In this document: one piece after another, positions 24,062-32,444 of the stretch | Position numbering within the stretch: the first letter of the stretch is position 1 | Layout: every line of letters begins with the position of its first letter | Origin: an uncultured Aureispira sp. | GTDB lineage: Bacteria; Bacteroidota; Bacteroidia; Chitinophagales; Saprospiraceae | Assembly (NCBI GenBank): GCA_905480075.1 | Contig: CAJQOX010000381.1 | Span: 1 to 35,910, forward strand | Length of the DNA: 35,910 bases | Direction of reading: 5' to 3' | Notes under the pieces: generated by a model | What the model was told of the DNA's origin: nothing | Seen by the model: only the letters and a program-made list of their open reading frames with translations | Database searches by the model: none | Position numbers and translations under genes: made by a program

Positions 24062-24919
24062 ATGATGAGTATTTTTAAGGCATTAACTACTGGTTTTAAA
24101 TTGACGTGGAAATATAAGCGTATAGTTGTTTTACTATACATGCTTACTTTTGTTCTGTCTGCATGTATTGCTTTTCCTCTGAAAAATTTGATTGAAGTAA
24201 CTGTGGGAAAATCCCTTATGATAAAGGATTTGGTCAAAGGGGTGGATTATCAGTTTTTTAATGATTTTAATAATACTTATGGCCTTGGGTTAATTCCTGT
24301 TTTCGATCAGTCTATTACGGTTCTGATGTTGTTTTTTCTTCTTTTCGTTTTCTTCAGCGGCGGAGTGATTTCTGTTTTTATAAATGATCATCCGGAATCT
24401 TACAAAAAATTCTTTTGGAGAAAAGGCGCTCATTTCTTCTTCAGATTTTGCAGGTTGGCTTTTTACTTTTCGATCATTCACCTTTCGTTATTAGGAATGT
24501 TTTTCTTAGTTTTTTATCTTTCAATAAATGGTGAAATGCAAAATGAAGGTACTATTTCCTTTGCCCTGAAAGTTATCTCTCCTTTTTATTATCTTGCTGC
24601 TGTACTCATTTTTATGTGGCAGGATTATTCAAAAGTTTTCCTTGTGAAATCTGACAAAACCTGGATCTTTCAGTCTATGTTTCCCGCCTTGAAATTTATC
24701 AAGTCTAATTTCCTTAAAGTTTATGGTCTTTATTTGTTGAATATGCTTTTCTGGTTTGTATTGATATATCTGAATTTCAGAATTACCCTTTTGATAAAAT
24801 TCACAAGCGGATCTGCAATTTTACTTGCCTTTCTTATTTCTCAGGTCTTTGTTTTATCCAGGCTAAGCCTTAAATTGATCAATTTAGGAAGTGTTGTAGA
24901 TTTGTATAGTCAAAAATAA
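24062..24919 (+). CDS. Six-TM membrane protein of unknown function
   Basis: 285 aa. Hydrophobic segments lie at about 20-38, 87-107, 133-153, 170-187, 220-240 and 247-268, with a soluble loop of about 45 residues after the first. Charged motifs such as WKYKR near the N-terminus and FFWRKGAHFFFRF before TM3 suggest amphipathic juxtamembrane helices. No family signature is recognised. The 12-bp spacing after the M1 peptidase gene points to an operon. The general look (N-terminal helix, long loop, five-TM core) resembles uncharacterised Bacteroidota membrane proteins found in many operons, which gives no function. Confidence 0.8.
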   Translation: MMSIFKALTTGFKLTWKYKRIVVLLYMLTFVLSACIAFPLKNLIEVTVGKSLMIKDLVKGVDYQFFNDFNNTYGLGLIPVFDQSITVLMLFFLLFVFFSGGVISVFINDHPESYKKFFWRKGAHFFFRFCRLAFYFSIIHLSLLGMFFLVFYLSINGEMQNEGTISFALKVISPFYYLAAVLIFMWQDYSKVFLVKSDKTWIFQSMFPALKFIKSNFLKVYGLYLLNMLFWFVLIYLNFRITLLIKFTSGSAILLAFLISQVFVLSRLSLKLINLGSVVDLYSQK

Positions 24920-25055
24920 TTTTTGACGGGAACTTTTCTAAGTCCTTTTGATGTTAAATTCTCGAATGCATTTTCTATACAAATTTTTAACATTACGCCT
25001 CAACCTTTTTGTTGTTATGAAAGTCTGAACAAAATCCCGGAAATCTCTGACATGA

Positions 25056-25078
25056 ATGACCTCCCGGTCATATTTTTT
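25056..25078 (+). terminator. Rho-independent terminator between membrane-protein and LRR genes
   Basis: ATGACC/GGTCAT around loop TCCC (25056-25071), followed by A and T6 (25073-25078). It lies 137 bp after the six-TM gene and 22 bp before the LRR start. This argues that the LRR gene starts at 25100 and has separate or attenuated transcription. Confidence 0.6.
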
Positions 25079-25099
25079 CATAGCACAAATTCAATAACA

Positions 25100-25927
25100 A
25101 TGTCGATTAACGATATAGATTATAGCAGGGTGAAAACCTTGTTGAAAAATCCTTATGCATTAAATCAAAAGTTGGGTATAGCCTTACTTTCTACCTTTGG
25201 AATTCCTGATGATTCTGATTTTGATGAGTTGATCTCGGACAACTCCGATAAATTGATGTACTGTCTGGAATACGGTTTGGCTGATAAGGTACGTTTTATT
25301 AAAACAGATGAAGATTTTGTACAGAAAAAACTTTCGCTTGCTGACTACAGGAATACTAAAAGACTCTATGTAGGTAGCTGGGGCTATAAAATTGATTTTG
25401 GTAAACTACATAAGCTTGAGGTATTAAGTCTGAGCAATACCTGGTTCAATAATTATAATTTTCAGTTCCGAAATCTAAAAAACCTCAGTGTCTTGTATAT
25501 GGGTAAATCTCATATCTCAAAAATTCAGGAGGATATCTGTTATCTCAGTGAGTTGCAGGTACTCAATCTTTCTAATAACAGATTGTCAAAACTGCCTTTT
25601 CAGTTCAGTAAGCTTATAAAGCTGTACAATCTTAATTTGAGGTCAAATAAAATTAGTGAATTACTTCCTGATATCGATCGTCTGGAAAATCTGAAGATCC
25701 TGAATCTGAGCAATAATAATATTCAGTTTCTGCCTTCTTCATTTGTTAACCTGTCTCAACTGCAACATCTGAATCTCAGTCAGAATAATATTGGTAGACT
25801 ACCTAAGGGAATGGAAAAAATGCTGAAACTAGAAAAACTGATCCTTTCAGCTAATCCGATTATCAGAAATCGTAAATTAATGTTGAAGCTTCAGGATATT
25901 TTACCACAAACTGAAATTTTATATTAA
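25100..25927 (+). CDS. Leucine-rich-repeat protein, cytoplasmic
   Basis: 275 aa from ATG 25100 (MSINDIDYSRVKTLL). The frame is open further upstream to a TTG at 24923, but that stretch crosses a terminator hairpin and reads like non-coding sequence. There is no signal peptide or TM. Residues 1-95 are a non-repeat N-terminal region (KTLLKNPYALNQKLGIALL, FGIPDDSDFDELI). This resembles the caps of Bacteroidota LRR proteins that report position along a repeat. About seven LRRs of 23 residues then follow with the LxxLxLSxNxIxxLP pattern (LQVLNLSNNRLSKLP, LKILNLSNNNIQFLP, LQHLNLSQNNIGRLP). The first two repeats are degenerate. LRRs bind proteins; the partner is unknown. The protein ends in a short capping segment (LQDILPQTEILY). 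Confidence 0.85.
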   Translation: MSINDIDYSRVKTLLKNPYALNQKLGIALLSTFGIPDDSDFDELISDNSDKLMYCLEYGLADKVRFIKTDEDFVQKKLSLADYRNTKRLYVGSWGYKIDFGKLHKLEVLSLSNTWFNNYNFQFRNLKNLSVLYMGKSHISKIQEDICYLSELQVLNLSNNRLSKLPFQFSKLIKLYNLNLRSNKISELLPDIDRLENLKILNLSNNNIQFLPSSFVNLSQLQHLNLSQNNIGRLPKGMEKMLKLEKLILSANPIIRNRKLMLKLQDILPQTEILY

Positions 25928-26205
25928 AAACTGAAAGTTTTTTTACCGACAGCTTGTTGATTAATATATTGAATTGCAAGTAATTATACAACTAAAAACA
26001 CTTTATAAAAATAAATATGTAAAAAAAATGCTTTTTTCGTGAACTTTTTAGTCTGTTTTGATGTTTAAGAATCATACAATCATTTCAAAGGAAGTCCTTA
26101 CCGGGTTTCCTTTCTGTGTTTTATATACCCATCTTCAGCCTGATAAAAAAGTACAGGTTCTTCAGATATAATCAAATGTTGAAATTGAATTAATTCTAAG
26201 GTTTC
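25928..26205. other. Non-coding convergent spacer
   Basis: This 278-bp spacer between the convergent LRR and ABC permease genes has no plausible gene. A weak imperfect hairpin (AAAGGAA 26087-26093 with TTTCCTTT 26106-26113) could serve as transcript end for the LRR gene, but it lacks a good T-tract. Confidence 0.4.
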
Positions 26206-26988
26206 TTACAAATCTCTCTTCTTCACAATGAAATATCCCGAAATTACAAAGATTGCAATCCAGCCGACTGATACCAAAGCTTTAAGTGACTGACTAATTT
26301 CATAGCTGTCATTTTCTGCCTGAGTTTGCTTTGCTATCATATCCAGGCTGTCCTGAAAAAATGGAAAAGGAACTAAATCGGTAAATGCGTTGATCGGAGT
26401 AAACTGAGCAATAGTTACACCGAGGGATAAGGTGAATATGAATTTAAAAATAAAGGTGAGAATGTATGAGATGATAGCCAATGCAGGGCTTTTTAATAGA
26501 AAAGCAAAGAAAAATGCAAAAGAAAAATAGCCCATAGTCTGTATGAAATAATAGCCGATAAAACTGATGCCGGAAAAAAGATCAGAAAAACCTGTAAAAT
26601 ATACTCCTACTGCCATTCCAAGTAGAAAAGTGTACAAGGTAACGAACATTGCCAGGGCAGTAAATAAATAAAACTTGGAAAGTATCATTTCCTTCCTGCT
26701 GAGTCCGTCTATAATATTTTGCCGCTGTGTACGAAACGCAGTTTCATTGCAAATTATTGAAACAACTAATACACCTAGTAAAAGGTTTGTCCAGCTAGCC
26801 ATATAACTTATGAAGTTCCATACTTTTGGAAATTCGTAAGCTTTTAATACATCAGGATAAATATTAGCTACAAAATGACCCAATCCAAAAAAGACCAAAG
26901 GCAACATAACCATATAAAGGATGATAATTGACCAGAACGTGGTGTTGTACTTTATTTTAGCGTACTCTATTTTTATTAAGTGTATCAT
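26206..26988 (-). CDS. ABC-2 type transporter permease
   Basis: 260 aa with six predicted TM segments. It starts IHLIKIEYAKIKYNTTFWSI, the usual cytoplasmic N-terminus of ABC-2 permeases. NETAFRTQRQNIIDGLSRKEMILSKF between TM2 and TM3 is the coupling-helix region that contacts the ATPase. Family members form the membrane half of exporters for drugs, peptides or lipids. The start codon overlaps the ATPase stop by 4 bp (ATGA), so the pair is translationally coupled. Substrate unknown. Confidence 0.88.
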   Translation of the reverse strand: MIHLIKIEYAKIKYNTTFWSIIILYMVMLPLVFFGLGHFVANIYPDVLKAYEFPKVWNFISYMASWTNLLLGVLVVSIICNETAFRTQRQNIIDGLSRKEMILSKFYLFTALAMFVTLYTFLLGMAVGVYFTGFSDLFSGISFIGYYFIQTMGYFSFAFFFAFLLKSPALAIISYILTFIFKFIFTLSLGVTIAQFTPINAFTDLVPFPFFQDSLDMIAKQTQAENDSYEISQSLKALVSVGWIAIFVISGYFIVKKRDL

Positions 26989-27884
26989 TTTTTAGTGATT
27001 TCAAGGAATTGGTCTTCAAGGCTCTTACGGATTTCACGAAGTTCTGAAAGTACGATGCCTTTCTCAAAGAAATATCTGTTGATATCAGACGTTTTGATGG
27101 ATTCATTAACATCCAGAATAATATATTCTTTTTTTATTTCGTTAATCTTTGCAGATTGAATCCCGGATATATGCGGCTTAAGCGCAGAGATGTCCTCACT
27201 GCTGATCATGATCTGACGGCTGTTGTCAAGAATGTTTTCAATTCCACTTTGACGGATAGCTACTCCATTTTGTAAAATAAGTACATCAGTACATATTTTT
27301 TCAATTTCGTCGAGCTGATGAGAGGCTATCAGGATAGTTTTTCCGGCTTTGGCAACTTCTACGATCAAATTTCGGATTTCTGCAATCCCCTGTGGGTCCA
27401 GACCATTAGTGGGTTCATCAAGCACGAGCACTTCCGGGTCGTTCAAAAGAGCAGAAGCAATAGCAAGGCGTTGTTTCATTCCCAGTGAAAAGGTTCGGAA
27501 AGTAGAATGTCGTCGCTTATAAAGATTTACTTGTTTGAGCACTGTTTCAATTCGCTCATCAGCATAGTTCATTTTCTTTATCATGGAAACGATCTTTAAA
27601 TTTTTAACCGCATCCAGATAGGGGTAAAAGTTGGGCGTTTCCAGTAAAGCACCGATTCGCTTTCGGTTTTCATCTTTTTCCCCGTTGCCAAACCATGAAA
27701 AAGAACCTTGAGATGCATTTAATACCCCCAGTAAAATTCCAAGCGTAGTGGTTTTGCCACTACCATTAGGACCAAGAATACCAAAGACCATTCCTTTTTG
27801 GACTTTAATACTAAGGTTGTTCAATGCCTGTACAGAATGATATTTTTTGCTCAGGGAGGTAGTTTCGAGAATTGTATTACTCAT
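26985..27884 (-). CDS. ABC transporter ATP-binding protein, BcrA/CcmA-like
   Basis: 299 aa. Walker A is GPNGSGKT (38-45), the signature FSLGMKQR (132-139), Walker B VLVLDEP (152-158) and the switch His189 (IASHQ). The Q-loop position reads GALLETPNFYPYL, the Glu variant common in bacitracin-exporter-like and other ABC-2 ATPases. After residue 215 a C-terminal regulatory extension of about 80 aa follows, ending in ..SLEDQFLEITKK. It powers the permease encoded directly downstream (4-bp overlap). The etf operon terminator lies just upstream, so this pair has its own promoter, not identified. An antibiotic-export or lipid-export role is possible, but nothing in the sequence decides it. Confidence 0.93.
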   Translation of the reverse strand: MSNTILETTSLSKKYHSVQALNNLSIKVQKGMVFGILGPNGSGKTTTLGILLGVLNASQGSFSWFGNGEKDENRKRIGALLETPNFYPYLDAVKNLKIVSMIKKMNYADERIETVLKQVNLYKRRHSTFRTFSLGMKQRLAIASALLNDPEVLVLDEPTNGLDPQGIAEIRNLIVEVAKAGKTILIASHQLDEIEKICTDVLILQNGVAIRQSGIENILDNSRQIMISSEDISALKPHISGIQSAKINEIKKEYIILDVNESIKTSDINRYFFEKGIVLSELREIRKSLEDQFLEITKK

Positions 27885-27927
27885 ATTTTATTTTTTTTCT
27901 AAGGAATACAATGATCGGTATATTGAA

Positions 27928-27958
27928 AGCAGGAAACAACGTTTAGTTGTTTCCTGCT
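27928..27958 (-). terminator. Terminator hairpin after etfA
   Basis: AGCAGGAAACAAC (27928-27940) and GTTGTTTCCTGCT (27946-27958) are perfect 13-bp arms around GTTTA. It lies 24 bp after the etfA stop on the minus strand. The T-tract beyond it is short (CTTTCAATA), so termination may be partial, or the hairpin may mainly protect the mRNA 3' end. Confidence 0.75.
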
Positions 27959-27981
27959 GTAAAATATATCAATACTCAGAA

Positions 27982-28938
27982 TTAATTCTGAGACTCCTTG
28001 AATTTTTTAAGTGCTTCATTTAACTTTGGTACCACATCAAATAAGTCACCAACAACGCCATAATCTGCTGCTTTGAAGAAAGGTGCTTCAGGGTCTTTGT
28101 TGATAACCACAATTACCTTAGACTGATTGACTCCGGCCAGGTGCTGTATCGCACCGGAAATACCGATTGCAATATATAGCGTAGGACGAATAGCCACCCC
28201 TGTTTGTCCCACGTGTTCGTGGTGAGGGCGCCAGTGTACATCCGCTACAGGACGGGAACAGGCAGTGGTAGCACCTAAAATGCCCGCCATTTCTTCAATA
28301 ATTCCCCAGTTTTCAGGACCTTTCATTCCACGACCCGCAGAAACTACCAATTCGGCCTCAGGCAAGGGTACGACACCATCTACTGTAGATTTACTTTTAA
28401 CAGTGACTCTTGAGGCAGGTACTGTAACAGAAAGCGTTTCAACAGCAACATCAGACCCCACTATTTCAGGAGGGAAGGTGTTTCCTGCAATTGTCACCAC
28501 TTTATTAACAGAACTGATTTCGTAGGTAGCAAACCCTTTACCGGAAAATACGCCTTTCTTTACCGAAAAGTTTCCTCCCTCAGGTACAGAAATCACGGAA
28601 GTTACCAAACCTGCATTCATCCGAACTGCTAAACGTCCTGCCAGTGATTTTCCGGAGGAAGAATGAGCAAATACAACCGTGTCAGCACCCAATTGAGCAG
28701 CAGCATCTGAAATGACAGCAGCATAGGCCTGCGCGTCAAAATCGTCTGAAGCTGCTACGTTATATACCTTAGCGGCACCATATTGACCCAATGCTTCCGC
28801 ACCCGATGAAGTTCCTATCGTAAGGGCAATACATTCCGTTCCCATAGCCTTGGCTGTGAGATTACCATAAGTGACTGCTTCGATAGCAGCCTTTTTGATT
28901 GAGCCTGAAAGGCTCTCTGCAAATACTAAAACAGCCAT
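27982..28938 (-). CDS. etfA: Electron transfer flavoprotein subunit alpha
   Basis: 318 aa, the normal length. The N-terminal domain (about 1-190) is the ETF alpha/beta fold. The C-terminal FAD-binding domain starts at VVSAGRGMKGPENWG. It continues through LGATTACSRPVADVHWRP, GQTGVAIRPTLYIAIGISGAIQHL, VIVVINKDPEAPFFKAADYG and VVGDLFDVVPKL, all diagnostic of EtfA. ETF carries electrons from acyl-CoA dehydrogenases and similar flavoenzymes to ETF:quinone oxidoreductase in the cytoplasm. It follows etfB with a 2-bp gap and the two subunits form the heterodimer. The dehydrogenase partners are not in this window. Confidence 0.97.
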   Translation of the reverse strand: MAVLVFAESLSGSIKKAAIEAVTYGNLTAKAMGTECIALTIGTSSGAEALGQYGAAKVYNVAASDDFDAQAYAAVISDAAAQLGADTVVFAHSSSGKSLAGRLAVRMNAGLVTSVISVPEGGNFSVKKGVFSGKGFATYEISSVNKVVTIAGNTFPPEIVGSDVAVETLSVTVPASRVTVKSKSTVDGVVPLPEAELVVSAGRGMKGPENWGIIEEMAGILGATTACSRPVADVHWRPHHEHVGQTGVAIRPTLYIAIGISGAIQHLAGVNQSKVIVVINKDPEAPFFKAADYGVVGDLFDVVPKLNEALKKFKESQN

Positions 28939-28940
28939 AT

Positions 28941-29681
28941 TTATATTACTTTTGCTTCGTTATGTAATAGATTTACTAATTCCTCCATGTTTTCAGGATC
29001 AATCAGTTTAACACCGGTCTTGGCGGCAGGGTATTCGTATTTCGTTACCTTTACATTATCTGCGGCATCAACAGCAGGAATTACTGTAATAGGCTTACGC
29101 TTTGCCATCATAATACCTCGCATATTGGGTATTCTTTGTTCGGCCATTCCCTTTGCACAGCTTAAAACAAAAGGTGTGTCCACTTCTATCGTTTCTACTC
29201 CTCCTTCTATATCGCGGTCAATTGTTGCTGTATTTCCGGCAACTTCCATTTTGGTTCCGTAGGAAATGAAGGGCATTTCCAACATCTCAGCTGTCATTGC
29301 ACCTACTTCAGAACCATTATAATCGATCGTTTCTTTTCCCATCAAAACCATATCATAGCCTTCAGATTTTGCATAGGCTGCAATTTGTTTTGAAGTAAAC
29401 ATGGCACTTGATGCTTCTGCATCTACCCGTACGGCATTATCGGCACCTATTGCCAATCCTTTTCTTATTACAGTTTCGTTGGTTTTTGGTCCTACGTGAA
29501 ATAGGGTGACGGAACCACCTGCCTGTTCTTTCAGTTCAAGTGCACGAACCAAAGCATACCACTCATCATAAGGATTCATGATGAACTGTACTCCGTTCTT
29601 ATCAAATTCTGTATCGCCGTTGGCAAATTTGATCTTTGTTGTAGTGTCAGGAGTCTGACTTACACAAACTAATAATTTCAT
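28941..29681 (-). CDS. etfB: Electron transfer flavoprotein subunit beta
   Basis: 246 aa. It starts KLLVCVSQTPDTTTKI, and contains NPYDEWYALVRALELKEQ, GADNAVRVD and KETIDYNGSEVGAMTAEML. The EtfB signature appears late as SCAKGMAEQRIPNMRGIMMAKRKPI. Beta holds the structural AMP and the electron-exit helix. The upstream spacer (166 bp) contains an exact TATATTTG element 47-54 bp before the start, and etfA follows after 2 bp. This is a standard two-gene etf operon. Expression is expected to follow fatty-acid or amino-acid oxidation, but no operator can be identified. Confidence 0.97.
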   Translation of the reverse strand: MKLLVCVSQTPDTTTKIKFANGDTEFDKNGVQFIMNPYDEWYALVRALELKEQAGGSVTLFHVGPKTNETVIRKGLAIGADNAVRVDAEASSAMFTSKQIAAYAKSEGYDMVLMGKETIDYNGSEVGAMTAEMLEMPFISYGTKMEVAGNTATIDRDIEGGVETIEVDTPFVLSCAKGMAEQRIPNMRGIMMAKRKPITVIPAVDAADNVKVTKYEYPAAKTGVKLIDPENMEELVNLLHNEAKVI

Positions 29682-29727
29682 AAATTTACTTTTATATTAA
29701 ACTTTCAATAATTTTTGAAAACAACGC

Positions 29728-29735
29728 CAAATATA
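29728..29735 (-). promoter_or_regulatory. Bacteroidota -7 promoter element (TATATTTG) of the etf operon
   Basis: The minus strand reads TATATTTG, an exact TAnnTTTG match 47 bp upstream of the etfB ATG. It gives a leader of about 40 nt. There is no clear -33 TTG. Confidence 0.55.
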
Positions 29736-29847
29736 GTCAAGTCTTTCTGATTTTTATAATGTAATTGTATTTAATTTTCATCAATTTTGATTTCGTGATA
29801 TTTTATAGTATTTTTAACTTCTGACTTGTTTTTTTAATTGTAAAGAT

Positions 29848-30636
29848 ATGAAAGGAAAGCTGTTTTTGTTTTTGTCTGTAATTTTTACTGGATTTTTTAG
29901 TTGCTCTGAACCTGCAGGTTGTGTCGATTCGAGGGCGGTGAATTTCGACCCCACAATTACCGTTGCCAATGCTTCCTGTGTTTATCCGGAATTATTCCTT
30001 CAGATCGGTCTTTTTGTCGATACGCTCCCTTTTGAAATCAACAGAATTTATGATATCAACGGCTACAAGACGGCCTTCAAACAGTTTCAGTGTTATCTTT
30101 CTGATATTGAGCTTACAAGACCCGATCAGACTGTCTTATCGGGTAGCAACCTGTATCCGTTGCTCAGGGAAGGTCAAACCTTTTTTTCCCTCGGGGATGT
30201 TTATGTGGAATCCTTTGACAATATAAGTTTTAATGTAGGCGTAGACCCAGCAGCAAATGCCAATATCTTCTCTTTTTTGAATGATCCTTTACATCCTCTT
30301 GCACTGCAAAGCCCGGATACCATGCACTGGAACTATAATGATGGTTATATCTTTCTCAAAATGGTCGGTAAGGTGGACAGAAACGGGGATAATATCCCTA
30401 ATGAACATGAATCCTTTGATCTGCAGATAGGTACCGATCAGCTACTCAGAACCGTGGACCTGACTATTAATAAATCCGTGGAACTGGAAAATGATACAGT
30501 GAAATTAAAGTTGGATGTCAATAAATTGCTCCTGAATGTGGATTTGCAAACAGAACAGAATACTATGACAATTGATAATCTTCCGCTCGCTACTAAAATT
30601 GCTGATAATATTGCAGCGGCTGTTACTACTTATTAA
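29848..30636 (+). CDS. MbnP-like (copper-binding family) lipoprotein
   Basis: 262 aa. MKGKLFLFLSVIFTGFFSC gives a lipobox with Cys19. Residues 25-46 are the Bacteroidota GCxDxxAxNFxP..SCVYP motif. The remainder matches the MbnP pattern: LFLQIGLFVDTLPFE, FQCYLSDIELTRPD (the 'YYLSNI' element), ISFNVGVDPAANANI, DTMHWNYNDGYIFLKMVGK and LQIGTDQLLRTVDL. MbnP proteins bind copper. In studied cases the dihaem enzyme MbnH modifies a Trp in the protein. Trp161 of WNYNDGY is retained, but the family's second aromatic (usually Trp) is Tyr163, and the usual His of YHxG is Gln in LQIG. No mbnH or TonB receptor gene is adjacent. Copper binding is therefore family-based, not certain. Confidence 0.75.
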   Translation: MKGKLFLFLSVIFTGFFSCSEPAGCVDSRAVNFDPTITVANASCVYPELFLQIGLFVDTLPFEINRIYDINGYKTAFKQFQCYLSDIELTRPDQTVLSGSNLYPLLREGQTFFSLGDVYVESFDNISFNVGVDPAANANIFSFLNDPLHPLALQSPDTMHWNYNDGYIFLKMVGKVDRNGDNIPNEHESFDLQIGTDQLLRTVDLTINKSVELENDTVKLKLDVNKLLLNVDLQTEQNTMTIDNLPLATKIADNIAAAVTTY

Positions 30637-30680
30637 ATACTGTTGAACTTATATTCACTGTAGAAATTAAAAATATTTCA

Positions 30681-31367
30681 ATGAAATTATTTTATTTATT
30701 AGTACTATTATCATTTCTTATTTTTTCATGTGGGAATGCTAAAACATCATCAAATAATAAGCTGTTTGAAGGAGCTATTACTTATAGTTTAGAATATACT
30801 CCTTATTCCGCTTTACTTAGTTCAGATACACTAAAAGAGCTTCTTGGTTCTGAACTGAAAGTAGATTTTAAAAAAGGAAATTACCGAAAACAATATTTTT
30901 CACCAGGGGGTACATTGCTACAAGAAAGATATCTTGATTTAAAGGAGAAAAAATCTTATTACAGATCATTGGATAGCGATACCATTTATTGGTTTAACAT
31001 TACAAAAACTAATAATGAATGCACTTTTAATCTATTAAAAGATACGGTTCTTTTTAATTATCAGGCAAGAGCAGTAAAAACTGAAACTACTGTTTTGATG
31101 AAAAATTTTGGAAAAGATTCTATTAAACTTTGGGGTTTGTATTATTACTCTAAAAAACATAAAGTCAATCCGCAATGGTATAAAGATTATAATGAAGATG
31201 GTTTCAACGAAGTAATAAAATACGGTAAAGGAATCTCCCTTTTGGAAGTTAGTGAAGGGGTATTCTGGGAGAAAAAAGTTATTTTAAAAACAGTGACTCC
31301 CGGGAATATTGAATACAATCAAATTAAAATTCCAATTAATAATAAAAGTATATTAAAAGAACTGTAA
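30681..31367 (+). CDS. Uncharacterised lipoprotein
   Basis: 228 aa. MKLFYLLVLLSFLIFSC is a clear SPII signal (Cys17). The mature part starts GNAKTSSNNKLFEGAITYSLEYT, a pattern (FEGxIxYxxxY) common in Bacteroidota lipoproteins with a LolA- or DUF4412-like beta fold. Later stretches (VDFKKGNYRKQYFSPGGT, YLDLKEKKSYYRSLDSDTIYW) fit alternating beta strands with many Lys and Tyr. No catalytic motif is seen. The gene is noticeably richer in A+T and Lys/Asn codons than its neighbours, which may indicate separate origin or weak constraint. It begins 45 bp after the MbnP-like gene, but cotranscription is uncertain. Confidence 0.75.
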   Translation: MKLFYLLVLLSFLIFSCGNAKTSSNNKLFEGAITYSLEYTPYSALLSSDTLKELLGSELKVDFKKGNYRKQYFSPGGTLLQERYLDLKEKKSYYRSLDSDTIYWFNITKTNNECTFNLLKDTVLFNYQARAVKTETTVLMKNFGKDSIKLWGLYYYSKKHKVNPQWYKDYNEDGFNEVIKYGKGISLLEVSEGVFWEKKVILKTVTPGNIEYNQIKIPINNKSILKEL

Positions 31368-31490
31368 AGTATTGCATTCACCTGTTAGTGTAATATTGAA
31401 CAGGCTCAGAAAAAAATAGTGAGAAATTAGTATTTCTGTTCCTATGATAGCTCTTTGCTCAATGTTTTATGTACTTTTACAAAAAAAACA

Positions 31491-32429
31491 ATGCCTTTGA
31501 TCATTTCCGCTCTTTTATTGATAATACTCTTATTGTTGATTCTGAGATTTTGCAATTTCCATTCCCTCGCAGACAAACTGCTTAACCGTAAATTTCTTAA
31601 AACGGGTATGCATTCTGATTTCTTTTCTGTAGGTGAAAATACCAATATGCATTTCTGGAAAGGTGGAAAGGGAAGACCTTTGCTTTTGTTACACGGCTTT
31701 GGTGCCTCGGCAAAATATCAGTGGGAAAAACAGATAAAAGACTTCAGCAAAGGTCGAAGCCTGATTATCCCGGACCTGATCTATTTCGGAAAAAGTACTT
31801 CTTGTAATGGGGAGTACAGCATAGATTTTCAGGTGGATTGCATTCTGAAGCTTCTTGATTTTCTTCAATTGGATTCTTTCGATATTGTGGGGCTTTCCTA
31901 CGGAGGACTTTTGGCGGTTTCTATTGCCGATAAATGTCCGGATAAGGTGGGGTCTATTGTTGTCTGTGACAGCCCGGTACGGTTTTTTTCTGAAGAGGAT
32001 GTAGCTAAGGTCTTAAAATCTTTCCAGGTAGATAGCTTGCAGAATTTACTACTCCCTCCAAAAAAAGAAGGCCTGAAGGACCTGCTCAGGATTTCTTTTA
32101 GCAAACCTCCGGTATTGCCTTTCTTTGTACTGAAAGAGGTACATGAAGGCATTATCAATCATCAGTTGGAAGACAAGAAAAAATTGTTGAATTATCTCAA
32201 TGAAAGCAGAAAGGAACTCAATCAGAGAAACTTTAATCTTGTGTGTAATGTTTTACTTCTGTGGGGTAGGGAGGATGCTTTGATACCGGTACATGTGGGC
32301 GAGCAGCTGAATGATTTTTTTGGTGAAAACGCTTCACTTGTCGTGATGGAAAATGCCGCGCATATGCCTAATATGGAACAACCGGAAGTTTATAACAAGA
32401 TTGTTCTTGATTTTTTGATTGAAAGATGA
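31491..32429 (+). CDS. Membrane-anchored alpha/beta hydrolase
   Basis: 312 aa from ATG 31491; the frame extends back to TTG 31455 but the ATG directly precedes the membrane segment. The N-terminus PLIISALLLIILLLLILRF is a TM anchor. The hydrolase domain has the oxyanion motif LLHGFGAS, the nucleophile elbow GLSYGG, the acid in WGREDALIP, and the His in NAAHMPNMEQPE, so a complete Ser-Asp-His triad. A cap region with KEGLKDLLRISFSKPPVLP lies between strands. Members are esterases, lipases, haloperoxidase-like enzymes or C-C hydrolases; the substrate is not evident. The methyltransferase gene follows after 15 bp and a lipoprotein gene 6 bp after that, probably one operon. Confidence 0.88.
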   Translation: MPLIISALLLIILLLLILRFCNFHSLADKLLNRKFLKTGMHSDFFSVGENTNMHFWKGGKGRPLLLLHGFGASAKYQWEKQIKDFSKGRSLIIPDLIYFGKSTSCNGEYSIDFQVDCILKLLDFLQLDSFDIVGLSYGGLLAVSIADKCPDKVGSIVVCDSPVRFFSEEDVAKVLKSFQVDSLQNLLLPPKKEGLKDLLRISFSKPPVLPFFVLKEVHEGIINHQLEDKKKLLNYLNESRKELNQRNFNLVCNVLLLWGREDALIPVHVGEQLNDFFGENASLVVMENAAHMPNMEQPEVYNKIVLDFLIER

Positions 32430-32444
32430 ATATAAAAGTAGGGA

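Noticed and set aside
24923-25099. N-terminal extension of the LRR protein from TTG 24923
   Set aside because: The stretch crosses a terminator hairpin and has no LRR-cap or signal character; ATG 25100 fits better.
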